DNA of 14,730 nt from positions 1 through 14,730 of the forward strand of contig CALHZE010000167.1 in the NCBI GenBank assembly GCA_938040915.1, given 5' to 3'. This document shows positions 1 to 7,384 of the stretch, piece by piece. The DNA comes from an uncultured Bacteroidia bacterium. Lineage in GTDB: Bacteria; Bacteroidota; Bacteroidia; Bacteroidales; CAJPTX01. Under the pieces are notes generated by a model that ran no database searches, was not told the DNA's origin, and was given only the letters and a program-made list of their open reading frames with translations. Position 1 is the stretch's first letter; the number at the start of each line of letters is the position of its first letter. The translations under genes were made by a program, and so were the position numbers.

Positions 1-318
1 ACGGAGGTTGGCGGCGGGTCGATCCGTATCTTCGACCGCACGATTCAAGAACGCATGTTTAAGGCGCTCGGTTTTAGCGAAGCAGCAGCGCAGGCACAGT
101 TCGGCTTCTTGCTAGATGCCTTCCGCTACGGCGCACCACCACACGGGGGGATCGCCTTTGGGTTTGACCGCCTCTGCTCGCTCTTTGGAGGGGCAGACTC
201 CATCCGCGACTATATTGCGTTCCCAAAAAACAACGCAGGGCGCGACGTAATGATTGCCAGTCCCTCGCAACTAGACCCAGCGCAACTGACCGAACTCCAT
301 TTAATGGTAAAGGAATAG
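1..318 (+). CDS. aspS: Aspartyl-tRNA synthetase, C-terminal end (partial)
   Basis: This is the last 105 residues of a class II aspartyl-tRNA synthetase, which charges tRNA-Asp with aspartate in the cytoplasm. The gene runs off the left edge of the window. The reading frame is open from base 1 and stops at TAG 316-318. Visible family features are the GGGSIRI segment, the FGFLLDAFRYGAPPHGG stretch that shapes the active site, and the class II motif 3 region GIAFGFDRL, whose Arg contacts ATP. These are followed by the typical DSIRDYIAFPK and a C-terminal QLTELHL tail. There is no in-frame disruption. It is the only + strand gene here and converges with the LysM gene, sharing a terminator region with it. 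The assignment is secure; the start and the anticodon-binding domain lie outside the window. Confidence 0.97.
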   Translation, partial: TEVGGGSIRIFDRTIQERMFKALGFSEAAAQAQFGFLLDAFRYGAPPHGGIAFGFDRLCSLFGGADSIRDYIAFPKNNAGRDVMIASPSQLDPAQLTELHLMVKE

Positions 319-351
319 AGAGCGTCGAGGCAAAGGGGCTTAGATAGCCAT

Positions 352-397
352 AAAAACAGCGAGAGGGCGTTATGCAGCTTGCATACGCCCTCTCGCT
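352..397. terminator. Bidirectional hairpin terminator between aspS and the LysM gene
   Basis: Left arm 358-375 and right arm 381-397 pair over 17 base pairs (AGCGAGAGGGCGT...) with one bulged T and a 5-base loop, AGCTT. On the - strand the stem is followed by a five-T run (352-356 read in reverse), giving a good intrinsic terminator for the LysM gene. On the + strand it is followed only by ATATTTAATT, so termination of aspS would rely on a weaker U-rich tail. It lies 39 bases past the aspS stop and about 150 bases past the LysM stop. The 398-546 stretch between it and the LysM gene holds no convincing gene, only a short TC run. Confidence 0.85.
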
Positions 398-546
398 ATA
401 TTTAATTACTCACCTCCCCTATAAGGCTCTTTTCATGCTTCGTAAAGAGGAAGAGGGTAATGTTTCTCTCTCTCTCTGAGCAGGATACCATTTTAAAAGA
501 GAGTAAGCTGCCACGAGCCGCCTCTTCCCTACACCCTAGGTAACGG

Positions 547-2394
547 CTACTTAATGCGCACGAGCCCTCGTTCCAGATCAAACTGTAGGAGGTAAACCGC
601 TTTACTCTCGTATGAGCTGAACTCTTGTGCCGCACGGAAGTCGAAGCGTGTCTGTAGAAGCGGTACGTTGCAATAGGGAAGGCAATAGCGGAAGTCTTCG
701 CCGTAGCGGTAAATAGCGTGTAAGAAATACCGCGCGACGTCATAACCTTGGAAGGCATACTGCGACGGCTCTGTCCGAAAGAGATCGCGGTACGACTCTA
801 AGAAGCCCCGTACACTCTCTGACTGATAGTCTACGTAAAACGGCGAGAAGAGCGTCACACGTAGCCCCCCAAGCTGAGAGAGGTCGAGGTTTCGCATCTT
901 AAACCAACGCGCCATCCCGTAAACATCCACCGTGTCGGCAACCTTTAAGACCAAAAGAGCATTCAGCTGCCCCAGCACGTCACTTACAAAAGGTTCGCTG
1001 TGTGAGGGGATAAAGATCTTGCTGTTCTTTGTACCCTCTATCAACGAACGTAAGCGTGGGGTAAGGTTAGCCGTAGCCCCTCCCTTAGGATACTTCAAGA
1101 CCTCAACCACAGGCGCGGGATTGAGTCGCGACGCTTGTTCGCGTAAGAGCCCCACCAGATGGTCTGCCATCTCGGCATCGGCAAGCGACTCTTCGCGCAA
1201 GACGATAATCTTTTGCGTCCCTTGCTCAACAGTTTCCTGCACAAGAGATTTAAGCTGTGTATAAAAAGAGGGATTGGCTTGAAAGAGGAAAGGATTGAGG
1301 TCTGAGGCAGGCGTCTTTCCAGAAAGCGGCGAGACGATCGGGACTCTATTCTGAGCAGCATACTGACTCAACAGCGAAATGCTCTTAGCATCGACCGGAC
1401 CGATAATCAGATTTGCATTGCGCAGGGTATCGCTTTGTACGATCTTCTGCACCACTGCCAGTGAATGTTGCGTGTCAAAAACCGACAAGCGGATATTACA
1501 GCCCTGAAGACGGAACTCGTTGAGCGCAAGAAGAAGCCCTTGATAGAAGTCTAAATAACGCGTATTCACCGCAAGCCCCCGAGAAGAGACCGCCGCAACG
1601 TCATAACCCTCCTCCTCACTCTCCGACGTGGTTGACTTTCCCAATTCGAACGGGAGTACGAGCGCCACTTCTAGACTCTTTGCCCGCGGAAAAGCATTCG
1701 TCGAATCACAGAGCACGGGGACGACATCAGAGGTAGACTCGTCCTCTTTCGCTCCATTCTCTCGATTCGGGCGTTCTGCCTCCTGCGGGATCACCAGCTT
1801 GTCACCTAAACCGAGCGCGCGTTCGCGCAACCATGGGTTTGCCTCCAAGAGCTGCTCTTGAGTGATCCCAAAACGCTTGGAAATGCCGTAAACCCCCTCC
1901 CCTTTTTGCACCTCATATATTGTAACTTGCTGCTCTGGCGTGCTCGGCGGGATACGCAGTATCGTGTGCAACTGCAAAGTATCAGAGAGCAACGAATTAA
2001 ACTTACGCAACTCGGCAACGGGCACACCATACTCGCGCGACAACGAGTAGAGACTCTCCCCTGCTTTCACAACATGCAACCGAAGCCCTGTTTCCTCTTG
2101 CTGAGTGCGCTGCTCCGCGGGGATGGGGATCTTAAGTATCTGTCCCTCTTTGATGCCATAGTATATCTGCGGATTCGCCGAGGCTATCGCCATCTGTGAG
2201 ACATTATACTTATGACTAATCGCATATAACGTTTCCCCCTTAGCCACCACATGCAAGCTATATTCCTCTGTCCCCACAGTAATGCGCCCACGCGTCGCGA
2301 CAGAATCCTGTCCGACGGCACAAACTACAGATGACAACAATACAATACACCACAAGCACAAAGCCCGCCACATAACACCTAAATTCAACGACAT
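547..2394 (-). CDS. Secreted triple-LysM protein with type I periplasmic-binding-like domain
   Basis: The 615-residue protein begins with a signal peptide (hydrophobic core about residues 9-28, ending ...VVCAVGQD), so it should act in the periplasm or at the envelope. Three LysM peptidoglycan-binding repeats follow at about 47-90, 106-148 and 158-203, each starting with the V-x-x-G-E-(T/S/G)-(L/V)-Y pattern and ending near I-P. An acidic, polar linker (205-240) leads into a large domain (241-615) resembling the type I periplasmic-binding / LivK-like fold, with segments such as ANLIIGPVDAKS and RVPIVSPLSG. Such fusions are common in Bacteroidota and are often labelled amino-acid ABC binding proteins, but no transporter genes adjoin it. 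A role in sensing or organising cell-wall synthesis, by analogy with LpoA, is my inference. An alternative start at Met8 (2373) would give a more usual signal peptide. Confidence 0.88.
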   Translation of the reverse strand: MSLNLGVMWRALCLWCIVLLSSVVCAVGQDSVATRGRITVGTEEYSLHVVAKGETLYAISHKYNVSQMAIASANPQIYYGIKEGQILKIPIPAEQRTQQEETGLRLHVVKAGESLYSLSREYGVPVAELRKFNSLLSDTLQLHTILRIPPSTPEQQVTIYEVQKGEGVYGISKRFGITQEQLLEANPWLRERALGLGDKLVIPQEAERPNRENGAKEDESTSDVVPVLCDSTNAFPRAKSLEVALVLPFELGKSTTSESEEEGYDVAAVSSRGLAVNTRYLDFYQGLLLALNEFRLQGCNIRLSVFDTQHSLAVVQKIVQSDTLRNANLIIGPVDAKSISLLSQYAAQNRVPIVSPLSGKTPASDLNPFLFQANPSFYTQLKSLVQETVEQGTQKIIVLREESLADAEMADHLVGLLREQASRLNPAPVVEVLKYPKGGATANLTPRLRSLIEGTKNSKIFIPSHSEPFVSDVLGQLNALLVLKVADTVDVYGMARWFKMRNLDLSQLGGLRVTLFSPFYVDYQSESVRGFLESYRDLFRTEPSQYAFQGYDVARYFLHAIYRYGEDFRYCLPYCNVPLLQTRFDFRAAQEFSSYESKAVYLLQFDLERGLVRIK

Positions 2395-2416
2395 CCGACC
2401 ACAGAAAGTAGTGTAC

Positions 2417-2424
2417 CAAAGATA
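2417..2424 (-). promoter_or_regulatory. Candidate -7 box for the LysM gene (TATCTTTG)
   Basis: On the - strand this reads TATCTTTG, a full match to the Bacteroidota primary-sigma -7 consensus TAnnTTTG. It lies 22 bases upstream of the ATG, giving a short leader. No good -33 TTG is seen at the usual 19-21 base spacing, because that position falls inside the pepO terminator stem, so the promoter is proposed on the -7 box alone. Confidence 0.5.
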
Positions 2425-2427
2425 TAG

Positions 2428-2464
2428 AAAAAAAAGAAAGTGGCGTCAGAGCCGACACCACTTT
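2428..2464 (-). terminator. Rho-independent terminator after pepO
   Basis: On the - strand an 11-base-pair stem (AAAGTGGTGTC paired with GACGCCACTTT, one G-U wobble) has a 6-base loop. It is followed by TC and then eight T (2435 down to 2428). This is a classical intrinsic terminator 26 bases past the pepO stop codon, closing the etfB-etfA-acyl-CoA dehydrogenase-pepO unit. The poly-T tract lies three bases from the -7 box of the next gene. Confidence 0.9.
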
Positions 2465-2490
2465 CCGAATTTATCGCCTAACGACCTTCG

Positions 2491-4530
2491 TTACCAAATC
2501 GAGGGGCGTTGCTCTGGGGTACGGTAATACTTGCTTGTAGTAGGTACCTCAAACGCTTTGTAGAAGGCATCAATGTTATACACGCCTCCGTTTACGCGGA
2601 ACATGCCCGGCGCATGTACGTCTTCCACAAGGCGACGCGCCATCTCCTCGGGACGCGTGAGGTTACGCCAAACCTTAGAGTAGGCGAGGAAGAAACGCTG
2701 CATCGGCGTAAGACCATCGATTTGTTTCTGCGCTGCATCTGCCCCTTGCGACGCCAAGACTTTCTCAAAGGCATGTACTGAGATTGTCAGACCGCCATAG
2801 TCTGCCAAATTCTCGCCCAAGGTCAAGCTACCATTGACAAACTTGCCCGGCAATACCTCAAAGGCGTTGAATTGGTCAACTAACAACTTGGTATACTCGG
2901 TAAAGCGGAGCGAATCTTCACTCGTCCACCAGTTCTGCAAATTACCTTCCTTGTTATACTGACGCCCTTGGTCATCAAACCCATGCGTGATCTCATGCCC
3001 GATGACAACACCAATCGCGCCGTAATTCACAGCATCGTCAGCATTCACATCAAAGAACGGAGGTTGCAAGATCGCCGCAGGGAACACGATTTCATTCAGT
3101 TGCGGACTGTAATATGCATTCACGGTCTGCGGATACATAAACCACTCTGTCCGATCCACAGGGTTTCCCAGCTTAGACATCGTGTACATGAACTGGAATA
3201 CCTGCCCGTTCCGGATGTTCTGTACATAGCTATCGCGCGCAATACTCAAATCGGTATAATCACGCCACTTGTCTGGATACCCGATCTTGACGGTGATGGC
3301 GTCTAACTTTTCCTGCGCCTTCTTCTTCGTCTCTTCGCTCATCCACGGCAATTGTGCCATCCGTTCGCGATACGCTGCACGAAGGTTTTTCACAAGGGTG
3401 ACCATCCGTTCCTTAGCCGCGGGCGGGAAGTTTTCAGCCACGTATGCCTTACCAATCACCTCGCCGAGGATAGACTGTGTCATTCGCATCACCCGACGCC
3501 AACGTGGGCTCTGTACCTGTTGTCCAGAAAGCACCTTTCCAAAGAACTCAAACGAAGCATCGGCAAAGGGGGTAGAGAGTGCCGAAGCATACCCCGTAAC
3601 GAAGTGCACCGCAAGGTAATCTTTCCACACGTTGATAGGCATTTCGACAAGGAGCTTGTTCACCTCTTGCAAGAACTTTGGGTTGTCAACCAAGAGCTCC
3701 GAGGGGATGTCTACGCCGAGATTCTGGAAGAAGACGTTCCAATCGATATTCGGGGTCAACTTCTGCAGCTCGGCGGAGGTTAACTTATTGTAGGTAAGGT
3801 GTGGGTCGCGGTACTCCAAACGCGACAATGACGCCGTCGCCATTTTACGCTCAAGATCGAAGACATCACTAGCCATCGAGGTCGCGACGTCGTCCTTATT
3901 GCCCATCAAGACAAACATACGGGTAAGCATCTTGATGTAAGCATCTTGGAGCGCCTTTGTACGATCGTCATCCCCCAAGTAGTAATCACGATCGGGCATA
4001 CCCAAACCGTTTTGCGAGATCGTCATGATGTAACGCGTCGCCTCCTTACTATCCTGATCGACGCTAACATAGAATGGGTCTCCGCCCCCGATAGAGCGTT
4101 CACGCGCAAACTCCCGCACAAGATCGGCAGGTGTTACCAAACTCTTAATGATATCCAAATCAGGCTCGAGGGGCGAGAGACCCGCCTGCTCGATCGCCGC
4201 GGTATCCATCCCCGAGGCATAGAAATCCCCAATCTTCAACCAATCTTGGTTGGTCGTGTCACCCTTACGCTCCCACGCACGGAAGAGGATATCCTTAACC
4301 TTTTCCTCGGTCTGCTCTTGTAACACGTCAAATGCGCCGTAACGCACACGATCTGAGGGGATCTCTGTACGTTTCAACCATCCACCGTTAGAATACTGGT
4401 AAAAGTCTTCTCCAGGCGCTACCGTCGTATCGAGGTCTGCGAGATCTATCGGTTTCGGCATATTGGTACTCTCCTTACAACCCATTAGAGCCAATGGGAC
4501 AAACAACCACAACAAAGACAAACGTTTCAT
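2491..4530 (-). CDS. pepO: M13-family zinc metallopeptidase, PepO-type lipoprotein
   Basis: The 679-residue protein is a neprilysin-like zinc endopeptidase that cleaves oligopeptides. A signal peptide ends in a lipobox, L-M-G-C with Cys18, so it should be a lipoprotein. This predicts an envelope-anchored enzyme. The M13 N-terminal lobe covers about 30-430. The catalytic domain shows NAYY (471-474, substrate binding), HEITH (512-516, zinc ligands His512 and His516 with Glu513 catalytic), GENLADYGGL (572-581, third zinc ligand Glu573, Asp577), HAPGMFRVNG (His639 and Arg645, transition-state and carboxylate contacts) and a C-terminal Trp as in the family. All key residues are present and the length is normal. 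It starts 48 bases after the acyl-CoA dehydrogenase stop, with no terminator or recognisable -7 box between, so read-through is likely. Peptide supply would fit an amino-acid-fermenting lifestyle; that link is inference. Confidence 0.95.
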   Translation of the reverse strand: MKRLSLLWLFVPLALMGCKESTNMPKPIDLADLDTTVAPGEDFYQYSNGGWLKRTEIPSDRVRYGAFDVLQEQTEEKVKDILFRAWERKGDTTNQDWLKIGDFYASGMDTAAIEQAGLSPLEPDLDIIKSLVTPADLVREFARERSIGGGDPFYVSVDQDSKEATRYIMTISQNGLGMPDRDYYLGDDDRTKALQDAYIKMLTRMFVLMGNKDDVATSMASDVFDLERKMATASLSRLEYRDPHLTYNKLTSAELQKLTPNIDWNVFFQNLGVDIPSELLVDNPKFLQEVNKLLVEMPINVWKDYLAVHFVTGYASALSTPFADASFEFFGKVLSGQQVQSPRWRRVMRMTQSILGEVIGKAYVAENFPPAAKERMVTLVKNLRAAYRERMAQLPWMSEETKKKAQEKLDAITVKIGYPDKWRDYTDLSIARDSYVQNIRNGQVFQFMYTMSKLGNPVDRTEWFMYPQTVNAYYSPQLNEIVFPAAILQPPFFDVNADDAVNYGAIGVVIGHEITHGFDDQGRQYNKEGNLQNWWTSEDSLRFTEYTKLLVDQFNAFEVLPGKFVNGSLTLGENLADYGGLTISVHAFEKVLASQGADAAQKQIDGLTPMQRFFLAYSKVWRNLTRPEEMARRLVEDVHAPGMFRVNGGVYNIDAFYKAFEVPTTSKYYRTPEQRPSIW

Positions 4531-4539
4531 TTCCCTGCA

Positions 4540-4548
4540 CTATTCTAG
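4540..4548 (-). repeat. CTAGAATAG copy upstream of pepO
   Basis: On the - strand the 9-mer CTAGAATAG sits 9 bases before the pepO ATG. The same 9-mer lies 11 bases before the acyl-CoA dehydrogenase ATG (6327-6335). Here it is also part of a 10-base palindrome, ATTCTAGAAT (4542-4551). It may be a shared translation or regulatory element, or chance. Confidence 0.35.
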
Positions 4549-4578
4549 AATCCAATTCTCTGTTCTCCGCCCCCTTGA

Positions 4579-6315
4579 CTAGGCCTCGGGGTGCTCTACG
4601 TCATAGTCGGCGAGGTAGGCCTCCAAGGTGATGTTGTTGATGAGCATGGCACGCTCTAACACCTGCACTTCCGCATAACGGACAAAGCGACGTGCGCTCT
4701 GTTCGAAACAATTCTTTTCACACGTACAACGCTCACTATCGAGGATCAACAAATAAGCAATCGCAATAAAGCCCCCGATCTCCACCAAACGACGTGCGTG
4801 GAACTCTATGTAATCGGGGTTCTCAGCCTTCTGTACCTGCTCAATAGACTTGGTCAACACCTCCGTCAAATCTGCCAGCAACTTCACTTCAGCCGAAAAA
4901 GCTTCCCCCTTAACCTGCTGCGCAAAGAACGCCAAACGCTGTGTAAGCGCCCCCGTCATCACCGAGCGGATAGCCGCCACGACCTGCAACTGCGATGTCC
5001 CCTCATAGATATTGGTAATGCGCGCATCGCGGTAGAGACGCTCCACAGGAAAATCGCGCATGTAGCCCGTGCCTCCGTGCACCTGTACGGCGTCATAAGT
5101 CACTTGGTTGCAAAACTCACTACCAAAGAGCTTAGCCAATGGGGTAAACATTTCTGCAAGACGCGTATACTCCTTCAACTCGTTACGTTCCTCTTTGGTT
5201 AACGTACGTTCGCGCTGGATGTGTAAGAGTGACTTGTAGATATCGACATAACGCGTCGTCTCATAAAGCAGGGCGCGGATAGCGTCTGTCTTAGCACGCA
5301 TCATGACCAACATTTCGCGCACGGCGGGGATATTTTTAATGAGCTTGCCAAACTGCTCACGCTCACCGGCATACTTTTCCGCTTCACGCGTAGCTGCTTC
5401 TGCGATCCCCACGCTCTGAGCCGCCACTCCGAGACGCGCACCATTCATCAACGCCATCACATACTTGATAAGACCGAGCTTGCGCTCACCCACCAACTCA
5501 GCCGGTGCGTCTTTGAAAACAAGCTCACACGTGGGCGAACCGATAATCCCCATCTTATGCTCAATGCGGCGAACCCGTACACAGTCGGTCTTCTTATTGT
5601 CATAGAGGAACAGCGAGATCCCCCGCGCATCGGTCGTTCCTTCTTCCGAACGCGCCATAACAAGCGAGATATCCGCATCGCCATTGGTGATAAAACGCTT
5701 CACGCCGTTGAGTAGCCACGTTCCGCGCTTTTCATCATAATGCGCTTTGAGCATCACCGCCTGTAGGTCAGAGCCCGCATCAGGCTCGGTAAGCCCCATT
5801 GCAAAGGTTTTCCCTTGGTTTGCCAAGGGGAGATACTGCCGGCGCTGTTCGTCAGAAGCGAACTCGTTAATCGTCTCAGCACAGTCTTGCAACCCCCAAA
5901 TATTAGCAAACCCTCCGTCGGCACGACTCACCAATTCGGCCGCCATCACGTAGGGGACCATCGGGAAATTCAATCCACCGAACTCACGCGGGAGCGACAT
6001 CCCATACAAACCGGCTTGCGCCAATGCGTCGTGATTCTGCTGCGTACCGGGGTGATAGTGCACACGCCCGTCGACGACGGTGGGTCCCTCGGCATCCACC
6101 CGTTCTGCATTAGCTGCCAAGATGTCGCCACAGATCTCCCCCACAATCCCCAACACTTGCCGATAGTTCTCTTGAGCATCAGCATAGTCTTGCGGCGCAT
6201 ACGCTTCTCGGTTTTCTTCTGCAAAGTTCTTTTCCTTAAGCTCCACAATGCGTTGCATCAGTGGATGATCGAGCTGGAAACGCAACGAAGGATTGTCTTC
6301 AAAAAAATTTGCCAT
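4579..6315 (-). CDS. Acyl-CoA dehydrogenase, long form with C-terminal extension
   Basis: The 578-residue flavoenzyme oxidises acyl-CoA to enoyl-CoA, or runs in reverse, passing electrons to ETF, whose genes lie directly upstream. The N-terminal helical and middle beta domains cover about 60-285. They include GLTEPDAGSD (174-183, first family signature) and KRFITNGDAD. The C-terminal helical domain has QVHGGTGYMRDFPVERLYRDARI (411-433, second signature) and IYEGTS, with Glu438 at the catalytic-base position. The usual family length is about 380; here there is an N-terminal extension of about 60 residues, a charged insert near 362-388 and a helical tail of about 120 residues (456-578) carrying Cys530, Cys532 and Cys536. 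Long forms like this are common in Bacteroidota. Substrate chain length cannot be told from sequence. The start is 33 bases after the etfA stop. Confidence 0.93.
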   Translation of the reverse strand: MANFFEDNPSLRFQLDHPLMQRIVELKEKNFAEENREAYAPQDYADAQENYRQVLGIVGEICGDILAANAERVDAEGPTVVDGRVHYHPGTQQNHDALAQAGLYGMSLPREFGGLNFPMVPYVMAAELVSRADGGFANIWGLQDCAETINEFASDEQRRQYLPLANQGKTFAMGLTEPDAGSDLQAVMLKAHYDEKRGTWLLNGVKRFITNGDADISLVMARSEEGTTDARGISLFLYDNKKTDCVRVRRIEHKMGIIGSPTCELVFKDAPAELVGERKLGLIKYVMALMNGARLGVAAQSVGIAEAATREAEKYAGEREQFGKLIKNIPAVREMLVMMRAKTDAIRALLYETTRYVDIYKSLLHIQRERTLTKEERNELKEYTRLAEMFTPLAKLFGSEFCNQVTYDAVQVHGGTGYMRDFPVERLYRDARITNIYEGTSQLQVVAAIRSVMTGALTQRLAFFAQQVKGEAFSAEVKLLADLTEVLTKSIEQVQKAENPDYIEFHARRLVEIGGFIAIAYLLILDSERCTCEKNCFEQSARRFVRYAEVQVLERAMLINNITLEAYLADYDVEHPEA

Positions 6316-6326
6316 CTCTTTACTTT

Positions 6327-6335
6327 CTATTCTAG
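6327..6335 (-). repeat. CTAGAATAG copy upstream of the acyl-CoA dehydrogenase
   Basis: This is the second copy of the 9-mer also found before pepO, in the same orientation and at nearly the same distance from the start codon (11 bases versus 9). It lies in the 33-base gap between etfA and the dehydrogenase gene. Its function is unknown. Confidence 0.35.
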
Positions 6336-6348
6336 TGCAACGCCGCGC

Positions 6349-7365
6349 TTACTTCGAATTTCGTTTATACGACTCAATAAACCTATCGATCACCTCCGCA
6401 TAGTCGCCCACGATCGTATAATCGGCTATTTGATTGATCGGGGCGTTGGGGTCAGTGTTGATAGAGATAATCATAGCCGACTCGCTCATCCCAGCCGTAT
6501 GCTGTACCTGTCCGGAGATCCCACACGCGATGTAGAGCTTCGGACGCACGGTAACCCCCGTTTGTCCCACTTGGCGTTCGTGATCGGCAAAACCTGCATC
6601 GACCGCAGCACGCGAAGCCCCCACCTCCCCGCCGAGAAGATGTGCCAACTCAAAGAGCTTGTTGAAACCCTCGCGACTCCCGACTCCGTAGCCCCCAGCC
6701 ACGATCAAGGTAGCCCCCTTGATGTTGACAGCCTGCTTCTCGAGTTGACGCGAGATGATCGATACCAAGAAGTCTTCGTCTTTGAGAATGGAGAGATCCA
6801 CCTTTACCACCTCACACGTCACAGGGGTTTTCAACTCCTCGCGCTTCATCACCCCTTCGCGGACGGTCGCCATTTGCGGGCGGCAATCAGGGTTCACAAT
6901 CGTAGCAATGATGTTACCACCGAAAGCGGGACGAATCTGGAAAAGTAGGTTCTCATAGTTTTTTCCAGCCTTGGCATCCTTATACTCACCGATCTCGAGG
7001 CGGGTACAGTCTGCAGTCAAACCACTGTGAAGGGCAGAAGATACACGCGGACCTAGGTCACGCCCTACCGAGGTTGCCCCAAAGAGGGCAATTTGCGGCT
7101 TCTCGCGCGTAAAGATGTCACACAAGATGCGCTCGTGTGGCATGGTGAGATAATACTCTAATCGCTTGTCATCCGCCAGATGGAGGCGTGTTGCGCCATA
7201 CTTTGCGCAGATAGGTTGCACCCAATCTAAGTCCTTGCCAATCGCAACAGCCTCTACGGCAACCCCGAGCTCGGCGGCCAACGTACGAGCCTTGGTTAAA
7301 AGCTCCAAGCTAACGTCAGCAATCTCACGCCCCTCGATCTCTAAGTATACAAATACGTTATTCAC
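6349..7365 (-). CDS. etfA: Electron transfer flavoprotein, alpha subunit
   Basis: The 338-residue alpha subunit of the ETF heterodimer shuttles electrons between acyl-CoA dehydrogenase and an acceptor. The N-terminal alpha/beta domain covers about 1-200. The C-terminal FAD-binding domain (about 210-335) contains VAGGYGVGSREG (222-233), the GEVGASRAAVDAGF segment, QTG (268-270), and the ETF-alpha signature LYIACGISGQVQHTAGM (277-293). The start is GTG at 7363-7365; no Met codon follows before residue 75, and a strong AGGAGG lies 7 bases upstream, which fixes the GTG start. It begins 19 bases after the etfB stop, consistent with a co-transcribed and probably stoichiometric pair. There is no extra ferredoxin domain at the N terminus. 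Confidence in the assignment is high. Confidence 0.96.
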   Translation of the reverse strand: MNNVFVYLEIEGREIADVSLELLTKARTLAAELGVAVEAVAIGKDLDWVQPICAKYGATRLHLADDKRLEYYLTMPHERILCDIFTREKPQIALFGATSVGRDLGPRVSSALHSGLTADCTRLEIGEYKDAKAGKNYENLLFQIRPAFGGNIIATIVNPDCRPQMATVREGVMKREELKTPVTCEVVKVDLSILKDEDFLVSIISRQLEKQAVNIKGATLIVAGGYGVGSREGFNKLFELAHLLGGEVGASRAAVDAGFADHERQVGQTGVTVRPKLYIACGISGQVQHTAGMSESAMIISINTDPNAPINQIADYTIVGDYAEVIDRFIESYKRNSK

Positions 7366-7372
7366 TGCCTTA

Positions 7373-7378
7373 CCTCCT
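7373..7378 (-). promoter_or_regulatory. Strong Shine-Dalgarno for etfA (AGGAGG, GTG start)
   Basis: AGGAGG on the - strand lies 7 bases before the GTG start codon at 7363-7365, inside the 19-base etfB-etfA gap. Strong Shine-Dalgarno sites are uncommon in Bacteroidota. Here it may compensate for the non-ATG start. Confidence 0.75.
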
Positions 7379-7384
7379 ATGTGC

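Noticed and set aside
465..477. TC dinucleotide run that might be a phase-variable tract
   Set aside because: Only six and a half repeats, located downstream of the LysM stop and not in a promoter or coding region.
402..758. 118-residue - strand frame extending past the LysM stop into the intergenic region
   Set aside because: Most of it overlaps the LysM gene in another frame. The part beyond 547 has no homology-like features, so I see no frameshifted continuation.
5815..6948. 377-residue open frame on the + strand, antisense to the dehydrogenase and etfA
   Set aside because: It lies opposite two well-supported genes, is His/Arg-rich with no recognisable domain, and is explained as an off-frame shadow of high-GC coding sequence.
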